From the NCBI GenBank assembly GCA_050946535.1, contig JBMNUZ010000002.1, positions 153,691 through 217,690 of the forward strand: a stretch of 64,000 nucleotides of DNA, given 5' to 3'. Shown one piece after another: positions 54,525 through 62,618 of this stretch. The stretch comes from RUG708 sp050946535. Lineage in GTDB: Bacteria; Bacillota; Clostridia; Peptostreptococcales; Anaerovoracaceae. The stretch's first letter is position 1, and each line of letters begins with the position of its first letter. Both the position numbers and the translations under genes were made by a program. The notes under the pieces were generated by a model, which was not told the origin of the DNA, did not search any database, and saw only the letters and a program-made list of their open reading frames with translations.

Positions 54525-56594
54525 ATGAAGAAAAATCTATTCAAGAGGGCGACAGCAGTCGGCCTCTCCATCGCTACGTTTGCAACGATGGGATTCGGTG
54601 CTTCTGCGGCATCGGTTGAGTATGAGCTCCCTACGTCACCGATGACTGTAGACGAGAGTCTCATCACTTGCGCAGCACACGCACAGGCTGATGTTACGCC
54701 TGAGGTGCTCGGCATAACGAATACAACTGACCGAAAAAGAGAAGTTCCGGCTGACTACGACGAGGACTTCGCAAAGAGTTCTGTACTTATCGGTACTTTC
54801 GGAACTGACATCAACTCAAACCCTAACCCTTATCTTTACAACTGGGCTTACAACAGCTGGGCTGTGAATCACGGCGCTACACTTGCCGAAAAGCACACTC
54901 TCGGTGGTATGACTGCAAACCCTACTGCAGTTGATACAGAAGTAGTGGCTGAACTCGGAACCGTACGTTCTCTTTATTACCGCCCTGACATCCTTGTAGG
55001 AACTAACAGCGGCGACTACAGCACTCTCATCGCTGATCTCCCTGAAAACAAGGACAGCGACACGACAAACGACTACGATCCTGTTATCATCAGCTATCCT
55101 ATAACTACATGCAACGACTTCATCGAAAACATGTACGAACTGGCAAATGCGGCTGAAGATATCATGAAGGCAGACAGCAGCAGAACGACGCGTTACGGCG
55201 ATCCTCTGGACATTGCAGATGAGCTCACTAGCTATACTGTAGGCATTCAGAGCTACGTACTTGAACAGCTCCAGAAGAACAATGCTGAGAAGAAGACCGT
55301 TGCAATCTTCGACCCGGTACAGTCACAGGACGGCGTATTTTACTGCGTAGATGATACTATTTCAACTCAGGGCACTACCCAGCACGCAAGAGTAGGTGAA
55401 TTCCTCGCTCAGACTACAAAGAACGTAGCAACGGAGCTCGGCAAGACACCTACTAATGTTGAGATCAGCGGAGCGAACAAGGCTTACTATTCACTTACTG
55501 CTGAAGAGATCGTTGCTAATTCAGACATCGTAGTTACAGGCGGAGTAGAGGTCGATAGAAATTTCAGTGAAGACCAAATCAGAGAGATGCTCCTCCAGTA
55601 CATCGATCCTTCGAACACAGAACTCGTAAATAAAGCGAAGACTATGCCTATCATGTCAAGCAGCTTCCAGACTGCAGGAACTATCGGTGCAAACTCGATC
55701 GAAAACCTGCTCGGAATGGCATACTGGACAGCTTACTGCTATCCTGAATACGTAAACCCTGTTTACGCTGCAACTTACTGGTATAACCACTTCTATCATG
55801 TAACCGACAACGAAAAGCTCGCTACTATCATCGACTCTACTATGTCGACGGCTTCGAAGCCTGAGGGTATTACCACAGACATCAGCGGTTACTCGGATTC
55901 TGCTTTCCAGAGCATTATCGACGAAGGAATGAATTACTACAACACAAACAAGGCTTCGATCAACGATTCAACACTCGACGAGTTCGCTGCTAACCTCAGC
56001 CACAGCGATACTACGCCGACAGATCCTTCGACACCTGCTCAGTCAGCAGCAGACTTCACAGATGTAGCATCAGGCAGCTGGTACTATGATGCGGTAGATT
56101 ACGCTGTAAAGAACGGCCTCTTCTCAGGAACTACAAATACTACGTTCTCACCAGATACAAATATGACAAGAGGAATGTTCGCTGCTGTTCTCTATCGTGC
56201 AGAAGAGACTCCTGTAGTCATCGCTTCAACACCTTTCACTGACGTAAGCGACAGCGATTACTACGCCGATGGAGTAAAGTGGGCTTACAACAACGGAATA
56301 ATCAGCGGAATCAGCGATACGTTATATGCTCCGAACGACAACATCACCAGAGAGCAGATCGCTGTGCTGCTGTTCAAGACAGCACAGTTCGACGGCAAGA
56401 ATACTCAGTATTCAGGAACTCTCTCGACATACTCGGATGCTGCCGATATCGACAGCTACGCTTCAAGAGCAATGCTCTGGGCTGTAGACAAGGGCATCAT
56501 CAGCGGATACGACGATAATACGCTCATGCCGCGTGCAAACGCGACCAGAGCTCAGGTTGCTCAGATGCTCATGAAGTATGAGAGCCTCAGCTAA
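54525..56594 (+). CDS. S-layer-anchored putative receptor (cassette B, copy 1)
   Basis: Secreted 689-aa protein: signal peptide MKKNLFKRATAVGLSIATFA, a ~490-residue N-terminal region, and three SLH repeats (FTDVASGSWYYDAV, FTDVSDSDYYADGV, YSDAADIDSYASRA). The N-terminal region contains YRPDILVGTNSGDYS, AEKKTVAIFDPVQ and TAEEIVANSDIVVTGG, similar in style to the two lobes of class III binding proteins, and aromatic-rich AYWTAYCYPEYVNPVYAATY. Four tandem relatives follow this design. It is the most divergent of the four and lacks the shared leader of copies 2-4. ATG after GGAGGAGAGG. Confidence 0.83.
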   Translation: MKKNLFKRATAVGLSIATFATMGFGASAASVEYELPTSPMTVDESLITCAAHAQADVTPEVLGITNTTDRKREVPADYDEDFAKSSVLIGTFGTDINSNPNPYLYNWAYNSWAVNHGATLAEKHTLGGMTANPTAVDTEVVAELGTVRSLYYRPDILVGTNSGDYSTLIADLPENKDSDTTNDYDPVIISYPITTCNDFIENMYELANAAEDIMKADSSRTTRYGDPLDIADELTSYTVGIQSYVLEQLQKNNAEKKTVAIFDPVQSQDGVFYCVDDTISTQGTTQHARVGEFLAQTTKNVATELGKTPTNVEISGANKAYYSLTAEEIVANSDIVVTGGVEVDRNFSEDQIREMLLQYIDPSNTELVNKAKTMPIMSSSFQTAGTIGANSIENLLGMAYWTAYCYPEYVNPVYAATYWYNHFYHVTDNEKLATIIDSTMSTASKPEGITTDISGYSDSAFQSIIDEGMNYYNTNKASINDSTLDEFAANLSHSDTTPTDPSTPAQSAADFTDVASGSWYYDAVDYAVKNGLFSGTTNTTFSPDTNMTRGMFAAVLYRAEETPVVIASTPFTDVSDSDYYADGVKWAYNNGIISGISDTLYAPNDNITREQIAVLLFKTAQFDGKNTQYSGTLSTYSDAADIDSYASRAMLWAVDKGIISGYDDNTLMPRANATRAQVAQMLMKYESLS

Positions 56595-56632
56595 TTCATT
56601 CAGCTGAAATCAATTTTGAATATTTATTATTC

Positions 56633-56718
56633 ATCAGACATATCTGCCGCTTTTAAGGGTTAGACGGCGGAATTCATGTCTGACAGCCGTCCGGCTTGTA
56701 AAGCCGGGCGGTTTTTTT
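56633..56718 (+). terminator. Two-hairpin 3' element and terminator, SLH copy 1
   Basis: Hairpin one pairs TCAGACAT with ATGTCTGA around an inner GCCG/CGGC stem. Hairpin two (56686-56711) pairs CCGGCTT with AAGCCGG and is followed by seven T, an intrinsic terminator. The same pair of hairpins follows copies 2 and 3. Confidence 0.8.
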
Positions 56719-57068
56719 GTGCGTAAGAGCGCTGTTGATCTTCCTCCTGACACTGCCTTGAATCATGGTCAGACGGCGATAGACACAGAGCGATTTGACG
56801 GTTCCTGATCTTTTTTCTGTAAATGTGCGGTTATTTGGAATTCTTCAAATGAAAGGCACGGAGCATTGAAAATAATGAAATATTGTTTTTAACGGGACAG
56901 CAGATCGGAAATGGAGAAGTAAAAGGAAAAATTACTCTATCTTTAAAATGCTTAATTCAGGTTTACAAGCATAATGTGAATAATATGTCCGCAATTGTTA
57001 GTAATAGATATATATGGTTAGAATTAATTTAATTAATATTAAAATTATATGATATAGAAGTATTACTA
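56719..57068. other. Spacer between SLH copies 1 and 2
   Basis: No supported gene. AT-rich in its second half, leading into the conserved promoter of copy 2. Confidence 0.45.
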
Positions 57069-57097
57069 TTTAAATAATATGAAAATGTTAGTATAAT
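57069..57097 (+). promoter_or_regulatory. Promoter of SLH copy 2
   Basis: TTTAAA, 17-base spacer, TATAAT. Equivalent boxes precede copies 3 (TTTAAT/TATAAT) and 4 (TTCAAA/TACAAT) at the same spacing. Confidence 0.65.
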
Positions 57098-57103
57098 TAG
57101 TAG

Positions 57104-57283
57104 ACAGATGAGTCTGTTTTACCATCTGTTTCTATTTATGCCGTAAAGGCTGTGACAAAGCCATTTCAGACGGTTAATTACAGGGGGAAAATCATTCCCG
57201 AAGTTATTTTCTGCTCTGGAAGCAGATTCTGCAATGCTTCCTCACACGAAAATATGTTTTTATTTTTTTAAGGAGGTTCTTTT
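57104..57283 (+). promoter_or_regulatory. Structured leader of SLH copy 2
   Basis: About 180 bases with four hairpins. P1 pairs CAGATG (57105) with CATCTG (57123). P2 pairs CCGT (57141) with ACGG (57170) around GGCT/AGCC. P3 pairs GGGAA with TTCCC near 57184-57199. P4 pairs GGAAGCA (57218) with TGCTTCC (57235). A T-rich stretch then leads to AAGGAGG. The closing pair of P1 is C-G here, U-G before copy 3 and U-A before copy 4, which supports real pairing. Confidence 0.6.
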
Positions 57284-59353
57284 ATGAAAAAGAATTTGCT
57301 GAAGACTGCGGCAGCGATCGGACTTTCAGCGGCTATGGTGCTTACAATGAATACGGGAGTAGTATTCGCGGCATCCATAACGTATGATGTTCCGACGTCT
57401 CCGATGACAGTAGACGAAAATCTGATCACCTGTGCGGCACACGCTCAGGCAGATGCAACTCCGGAAATTCTCGGAATCACCAATACGACAGACCGTGAAA
57501 CCGAAATCCCTGCAGAGTACAGTCTGGAAAAAGCACAGACTTCTGTCCTGATCGGAACATTCGGAACAGACATCAACTCGTCTCCGAACCCGTATCTCTA
57601 TAACTGGGCGTACAACTGCTGGGCTTCTGAAAACGGAGCAACTCTCGCCGAAAAACACACGCTCGGCGGCATCAGCGGCTATCCTAATTCGGTTGATACA
57701 GAAGTAGTGGCAGAGCTCGGAACAGTGCGCTCGCTCTATTACCGCCCTGACATCCTCGTAGGCACAGCAGGCGGAGACTACAGCACTCTGATTGCCGACC
57801 TTCCTGAAAACAAGGACAGCGACGCTACAAACGACTACGATCCTTACATCGTAAATTATCCTAGTACTGTATGCTCTGACTTCCTTGACTGCGCATATGA
57901 ACTCGCATACGACTGTGAAGAGATCATGAGCAGCGACAGCAGCAAACACACACGTTACGGCGACCCTCTCGAGATCGCGGACGAGCTTACGAATTACACC
58001 GTAGGCATCCAGAGCTACGTGCTCGAACAGCTGGAGAAGAACAACGCTGAGAAGAAGACCGTAGCTATATTCGACCCGACTCTGTCGGCCGACGGCGTAT
58101 TCTATTGTGTAGATGCCGACACTTCGACTCAGGGAACCACGACTCATTCGAGAGTAGGCGAATTCCTCGACGAAACTACGGTCAACGTAGCTGCAAAGCT
58201 TGGAAAGACAACTTCGATTCTGACGACTGACAGCGGAGACAAGGCTTATTACGCTCTTACAGCTGAAGAAATCGTTGAAAATTCAGATATCATCGTAACT
58301 GGCGGAGTACAGCAGAGAAACAATAACAGCGAAGATGAAATCAGAGAAATGCTGCTCGAATACATCGATTCCTCGAACACAGAGCTCGTCGACAAGGTTA
58401 AGACTATGCCTGTAATGTCAAGCTCATTCGAAACTGTAGGAACGATCGGCGCAAACTCGATCGAAAACCTGCTCGGAATGGCATACTGGACAGCTTACTG
58501 CTATCCTGAATACATCAATCCTGTTTATGCTGCAACTTACTGGTACTATCATTTCTATCACGTTACAGACAACGATAAGCTCGCTACTATAATCGATTCG
58601 ACGATGTCGACAGCTTCGAAGCCTGACGGCGTAACGACAGATATCAGCGGTTACTCCGAATCAGCGTTCCAGAGCATCATCGACGAAGGAATGGATTATT
58701 ACAATTCCAATAAATCGACTATAAACAGTGATGTTCTCGATACGATGGCTGCGAACCTCAACCATGAAACCGACACCGATGACAACGATACTGATACACC
58801 TGATTCTGCGTCTGATTTCACAGACGTCGATCAGAACAGCTGGTATTACGACGCAGTTGACTATGCAGTTAAGAATGGTCTTTTCTACGGAACTTCAAGC
58901 ACGACTTTCGAACCTGACAGCGACATGACGAGAGGAATGTTCGTGACGGTTCTCTACAGATCACAGTATAATCCAGGAATTATCAGCATCGCTCCGTTTA
59001 CAGACGTGACGAGCAGCGACTGGTTCTACAACGGCGTCGTATGGGCATACAGCGAGGGCATTGCCGCGGGCACATCGTCCACGACGTTCTCGCCGAACGA
59101 TAATGTGACCCGTGAGCAGATGGCAGTACTCTTCTACAATACGGCAAAGGCGACTGGCGAGGATGTCAGTGCTTCGGGAGATCTCTCACAGTTCTCCGAC
59201 GCTTCGGACGTTGACAGCTACGCACAGGAAGCTTTGCAGTGGGCTGTAGGCGAAGGCCTGATAAACGGTGCTGACGGCAAGCTCATGCCGAGAGATTCGG
59301 CTACAAGAGCACAGGTAGCACAGATCTTCCTGAATTATTCGAATCTCAGCTGA
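57284..59353 (+). CDS. S-layer-anchored putative receptor (cassette B, copy 2)
   Basis: 689 aa, signal peptide beginning MKKNLLKTAAAIGLSAAMVL, N-terminal binding-like region and three SLH repeats (FTDVDQNSWYYDAV, FTDVTSSDWFYNGV, FSDASDVDSYAQEA). Highly similar to copies 3 and 4, including at DNA level, so the amplification is recent. It keeps YRPDILVGTAGGDYS and ENSDIIVTGGVQQRNN. Differences from copy 1 cluster in linkers and around the residues after VTGG. It has its own promoter, leader and terminator. Strong AAGGAGG site. Confidence 0.85.
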   Translation: MKKNLLKTAAAIGLSAAMVLTMNTGVVFAASITYDVPTSPMTVDENLITCAAHAQADATPEILGITNTTDRETEIPAEYSLEKAQTSVLIGTFGTDINSSPNPYLYNWAYNCWASENGATLAEKHTLGGISGYPNSVDTEVVAELGTVRSLYYRPDILVGTAGGDYSTLIADLPENKDSDATNDYDPYIVNYPSTVCSDFLDCAYELAYDCEEIMSSDSSKHTRYGDPLEIADELTNYTVGIQSYVLEQLEKNNAEKKTVAIFDPTLSADGVFYCVDADTSTQGTTTHSRVGEFLDETTVNVAAKLGKTTSILTTDSGDKAYYALTAEEIVENSDIIVTGGVQQRNNNSEDEIREMLLEYIDSSNTELVDKVKTMPVMSSSFETVGTIGANSIENLLGMAYWTAYCYPEYINPVYAATYWYYHFYHVTDNDKLATIIDSTMSTASKPDGVTTDISGYSESAFQSIIDEGMDYYNSNKSTINSDVLDTMAANLNHETDTDDNDTDTPDSASDFTDVDQNSWYYDAVDYAVKNGLFYGTSSTTFEPDSDMTRGMFVTVLYRSQYNPGIISIAPFTDVTSSDWFYNGVVWAYSEGIAAGTSSTTFSPNDNVTREQMAVLFYNTAKATGEDVSASGDLSQFSDASDVDSYAQEALQWAVGEGLINGADGKLMPRDSATRAQVAQIFLNYSNLS

Positions 59354-59394
59354 TTTCAGAAAGCTGAAATCGATTTCGAATATTGATGATTCAA

Positions 59395-59477
59395 CGGACA
59401 TATCTGCCGCTCTTAAGGGTTAGACGGCAGAATATATGTCTGAGAGCCGTCCGGCTTGTACAGCCGGACGGTTTTTT
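59395..59477 (+). terminator. Two-hairpin 3' element and terminator, SLH copy 2
   Basis: Hairpin one pairs GACATAT and TGCCG with CGGCA and ATATGTC. Hairpin two pairs CCGTCCGGCT with AGCCGGACGG perfectly and is followed by six T. Confidence 0.85.
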
Positions 59478-59519
59478 CGCGTAAGAGGTGCTGTTGATCT
59501 GCCGCCCTGCTCCTTACAT

Positions 59520-59583
59520 CGTTTTCAAGGCGGCTGACACCGTCTTCGAGGCAGCTGACGCCGTCTACAAGGCGGTCAGACGG
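59520..59583. repeat. 21-base tandem repeats behind SLH copy 2
   Basis: Three units of the type CGTCTTCGAGGCAGCTGACG plus one base; the last unit degenerates into CGTCTACAAGGCGGTCAGAC. Related units stand behind copy 3. The frame contains stops, so it is not coding. Confidence 0.7.
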
Positions 59584-59725
59584 TGTTTGACCCGGAGTAA
59601 TCTGCCGGTTTGTTAGGATTCATACGATATGTGAATGACGTTTATTGATAAGAGACAGCAATATATATATTTAGTTTGGTTAAATTTAATGAACACTAAA
59701 TTTGTAAAAAGTAATAATATTGGTA

Positions 59726-59939
59726 TTTAATAGATATGAAAATATTGGTATAATTGGTAGATAGATGAGTCTGTTGACCATCTGTTTGTATTTATACCGT
59801 AATGGCTTTGACAAAGCCATTTCAGACGGTTGATTACAGGGGACAGGATCCCTGAAGTTGTTTTCTGTGATGGAAGCAGATTCTGCAATGCTTCCTCACG
59901 CGAAAAGATGTTTCTATATTTTTTTTTAGGAGGTTCTTT
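59726..59939 (+). promoter_or_regulatory. Promoter and structured leader of SLH copy 3
   Basis: TTTAAT, 17 bases, TATAAT (59749-59754), then the same four-hairpin leader. P1 here closes with a U-G pair. P2 is extended to GGCTTT/AAAGCC. P3 is CAGGG with CCCTG, a different set of pairs from copy 2 at the same place. P4 is unchanged. Confidence 0.6.
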
Positions 59940-62006
59940 ATGAAAAAGAATTTGCTGAAGGCGGCGGCAGCGTTTGGACTTTCAGCGGCTATGGTGCTCA
60001 CTATGAATACCGGAGCAGTATTCGCGGCATCCATAACGTATGACGTTCCGACGTCCCCGATGACAGTAGACGAAAATCTGATAACCTGTGCGGCACACGC
60101 TCAGGCAGATGCGACGCCGGAAATTCTCGGAATCACAAATACAACAGACCGTGACAGCGAAGTCCCTGCGGATTACAGTCTTGAAAAAGCACAGACTTCC
60201 GTACTGATCGGAACATTCGGAACAGACATCAACTCTTCGCCGAATCCGTATCTCTATAACTGGGCGTACAACAGCTGGGCTTCTGAAAACGGAGCGACTC
60301 TCGCCGAAAAGCACACGCTCGGCGGCATCAGCGGTTCTCCTAACTCTGTTGATACAGAAGTAGTCGCAGAGCTTGGAACAGTTCGTTCGCTCTATTACCG
60401 TCCTGACATCCTTGTAGGCACATCGGGCGGAGACTACAGCACTCTCATCGCAGATCTCGATGAAAACAAGGACAGCGACACTACGAACGATTACGATCCT
60501 TACATCGTAAATTATCCTATGTCCGTATGCTCTGATTTCCTCGACTGCGCATATGAACTCGCAAATGACTGCGAAGAGATCATGAGCAAAGACAGCAGCA
60601 GATACACACGTTACGGCGACCCTCTCGAGATAGCGGACGAGCTTACAAATTACACCGTAGGCATCCAGAGCTACATCCTCGAACAGCTGGAGAAGAACAA
60701 CGCTGAGAAGAAGACCGTAGCTATATATGACCCGACACTGTCGACCGACGGCGTATTCTACTGTGTGGATGCCAACACTTCGACTCAGGGAACGACGACT
60801 CATTCGAGAGTAGGCGAATTCCTCGACGAGACTACTATTAACGTAGCTACAAAGCTCGGAAAGACGACTTCGACTCTGACGACAAAAAGAGGAGACAAAG
60901 CTTACTACGCTTTGACAGCTGAGGAAATCGTTGCAAATTCAGATATTATCGTAACTGGCGGAGTACAGAACGACGGCAACAAGAGCGAAGACGAAATCAG
61001 AGAAGTGCTGCTCGAGTACATCGATCCTTCGAACACAGAACTCGTCAACAAGGTTAAAACTATGCCTGTAATGTCAAGCTCATTCTCTACTGTAGGATCG
61101 ATCGGCGCAAACTCGATCGAAAATCTGCTCGGTATGGCTTACTGGGCTGCTTACTGCTATCCTGAATACGTCAACCCTGTATATGCTGCAACTTACTGGT
61201 ACTATCATTTCTATCACGTTACAGACAACGAAAAGCTCGCAACTATAATCGATTCGACGATGTCGACAGCTTCGAAACCTGACGGCGTAACGACCGATAT
61301 CAGCGGTTACTCCGATTCATCTTTCCAGAGCATCATCGACGAAGGAATGAATTACTACAACGCAAATAAGTCGACTATAAACAGCGATCGTCTCGATACG
61401 ATGGCAGCGAACCTCAATCATGACACCGATGACAACGACGACACTACAACGCCTGATTCAGCATCTGATTTCACAGATGTAAATCAGAACAGCTGGTATT
61501 ACGATGCAGTTGACTATGCTGTAAAGAATGGTCTTTTCTACGGAACTTCAAACACGACTTTTGAACCTGACAGCAACATGACGAGAGGAATGTTCGTGAC
61601 GGTTCTCTACAGATCGCAGAATAATCCGGTAATAATCAGCGTCGCTCCGTTTACAGACGTGACGAGCAGCGACTGGTTCTACAACGGCGTCGTATGGGCA
61701 TACAGCGAGGGCATTGCCGCAGGTACATCGTCTACGACGTTCTCGCCGAACGATAGTGTAACTCGTGAGCAGATGGCAGTATTCTTCTACAATACAGCAA
61801 AGGCTGCCGGCGAAGATGTCAGTGCTTCGGGAGATCTCTCACAGTTCTCCGACGCTTCGGACGTTGACAGCTACGCTCAGGAAGCTTTGCAGTGGGCTGT
61901 AGGCAAAGGCCTGATAAACGGTGCTGACGGCAAGCTCATGCCTAGAGATTCGGCTACAAGAGCACAGGTAGCACAGATCTTCCTGAATTATTCGAACCTC
62001 AGCTGA
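59940..62006 (+). CDS. S-layer-anchored putative receptor (cassette B, copy 3)
   Basis: 688 aa, near-duplicate of copy 2 with the same signal peptide, N-terminal region and three SLH repeats. Changes are mostly substitutions (for example NDGNKS in place of RNNNS after VTGGVQ, and KRGDKAYY for DSGDKAYY), located in what are probably exposed loops. The gene has its own promoter, leader, two-hairpin 3' element and terminator, so the duplicated unit of about 2.7 kb is a complete transcription unit. Confidence 0.85.
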   Translation: MKKNLLKAAAAFGLSAAMVLTMNTGAVFAASITYDVPTSPMTVDENLITCAAHAQADATPEILGITNTTDRDSEVPADYSLEKAQTSVLIGTFGTDINSSPNPYLYNWAYNSWASENGATLAEKHTLGGISGSPNSVDTEVVAELGTVRSLYYRPDILVGTSGGDYSTLIADLDENKDSDTTNDYDPYIVNYPMSVCSDFLDCAYELANDCEEIMSKDSSRYTRYGDPLEIADELTNYTVGIQSYILEQLEKNNAEKKTVAIYDPTLSTDGVFYCVDANTSTQGTTTHSRVGEFLDETTINVATKLGKTTSTLTTKRGDKAYYALTAEEIVANSDIIVTGGVQNDGNKSEDEIREVLLEYIDPSNTELVNKVKTMPVMSSSFSTVGSIGANSIENLLGMAYWAAYCYPEYVNPVYAATYWYYHFYHVTDNEKLATIIDSTMSTASKPDGVTTDISGYSDSSFQSIIDEGMNYYNANKSTINSDRLDTMAANLNHDTDDNDDTTTPDSASDFTDVNQNSWYYDAVDYAVKNGLFYGTSNTTFEPDSNMTRGMFVTVLYRSQNNPVIISVAPFTDVTSSDWFYNGVVWAYSEGIAAGTSSTTFSPNDSVTREQMAVFFYNTAKAAGEDVSASGDLSQFSDASDVDSYAQEALQWAVGKGLINGADGKLMPRDSATRAQVAQIFLNYSNLS

Positions 62007-62049
62007 TTTAAGAAAAACTGAAATAAATTTCGAATATTGATGATTCAAC

Positions 62050-62132
62050 GGACATATCCGCCGCTTTTAAAAGTCAGAAGGTGGAATATGTGTCTGACAG
62101 CCGTCCGGCTTGTAAAGCCGGGCGGTTTTTTT
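62050..62132 (+). terminator. Two-hairpin 3' element and terminator, SLH copy 3
   Basis: Hairpin one pairs GACATATCCGCC with GGTGG...ATATGTGTC, with substitutions on both arms relative to copy 2. Hairpin two pairs CCGGCTT with AAGCCGG, flanked by CCG/CGG, and is followed by seven T. Confidence 0.82.
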
Positions 62133-62183
62133 ATGTGCAAGAGCACTGTTGATCTGCCGCCCTGTCGCCCTGTCGCCTGACAA

Positions 62184-62263
62184 CGTCTTCAAGGCGGCTG
62201 ACAACGTATTCAAGGCGGCCTGCCGCTCTACTGCCTGACACCGTCTTCGAGGCGGTCAGGCGG
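62184..62263. repeat. 21-base repeat relatives behind SLH copy 3
   Basis: CGTCTTCAAGGCGGCTGACA and derivatives occur three times, one with an internal insertion; homologous to the array at 59520. Confidence 0.65.
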
Positions 62264-62401
62264 CGTATGATCCTGCGCAATTGGTTCGTTCAGGTAAATA
62301 CGATTTGTGAAGAACTCCTAATTGTATAAGAGAGAAATACATGCATTTAGTTTGATCAGCTTTAATTAATATTAAAATTATATGTTATTATAATATTGTT
62401 G

Positions 62402-62618
62402 TTCAAATGTTACAAAAATGTTGGTACAATTAAGAAGTAGATGAATCTGTTTGATCATCTATTTGTATTTATGCCGTAAAGGCTGTGACAAAGCCATATC
62501 TTACGGTTAATTACAGGGGGGAAAATCATTCCCGAAATTATTTTCTGCTCTGGAAGCAGATTCTGCAATGCTTCCTCACACGAAAAAATGTTTCTATATT
62601 TTTTAAGGAGGTTCTTTT
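62402..62618 (+). promoter_or_regulatory. Promoter and structured leader of SLH copy 4
   Basis: TTCAAA, 17 bases, TACAAT (62425-62430), then the four-hairpin leader. P1 closes with U-A. P2 is lengthened at its base to CCGTAA with TTACGG. The AAGGAGG site at 62605-62611 is intact although the start codon is not. Confidence 0.55.

Noticed and set aside
59520..62263. CRISPR-like array
   Set aside because: The 21-base units are contiguous without spacers and are degenerate; no cas genes are present.
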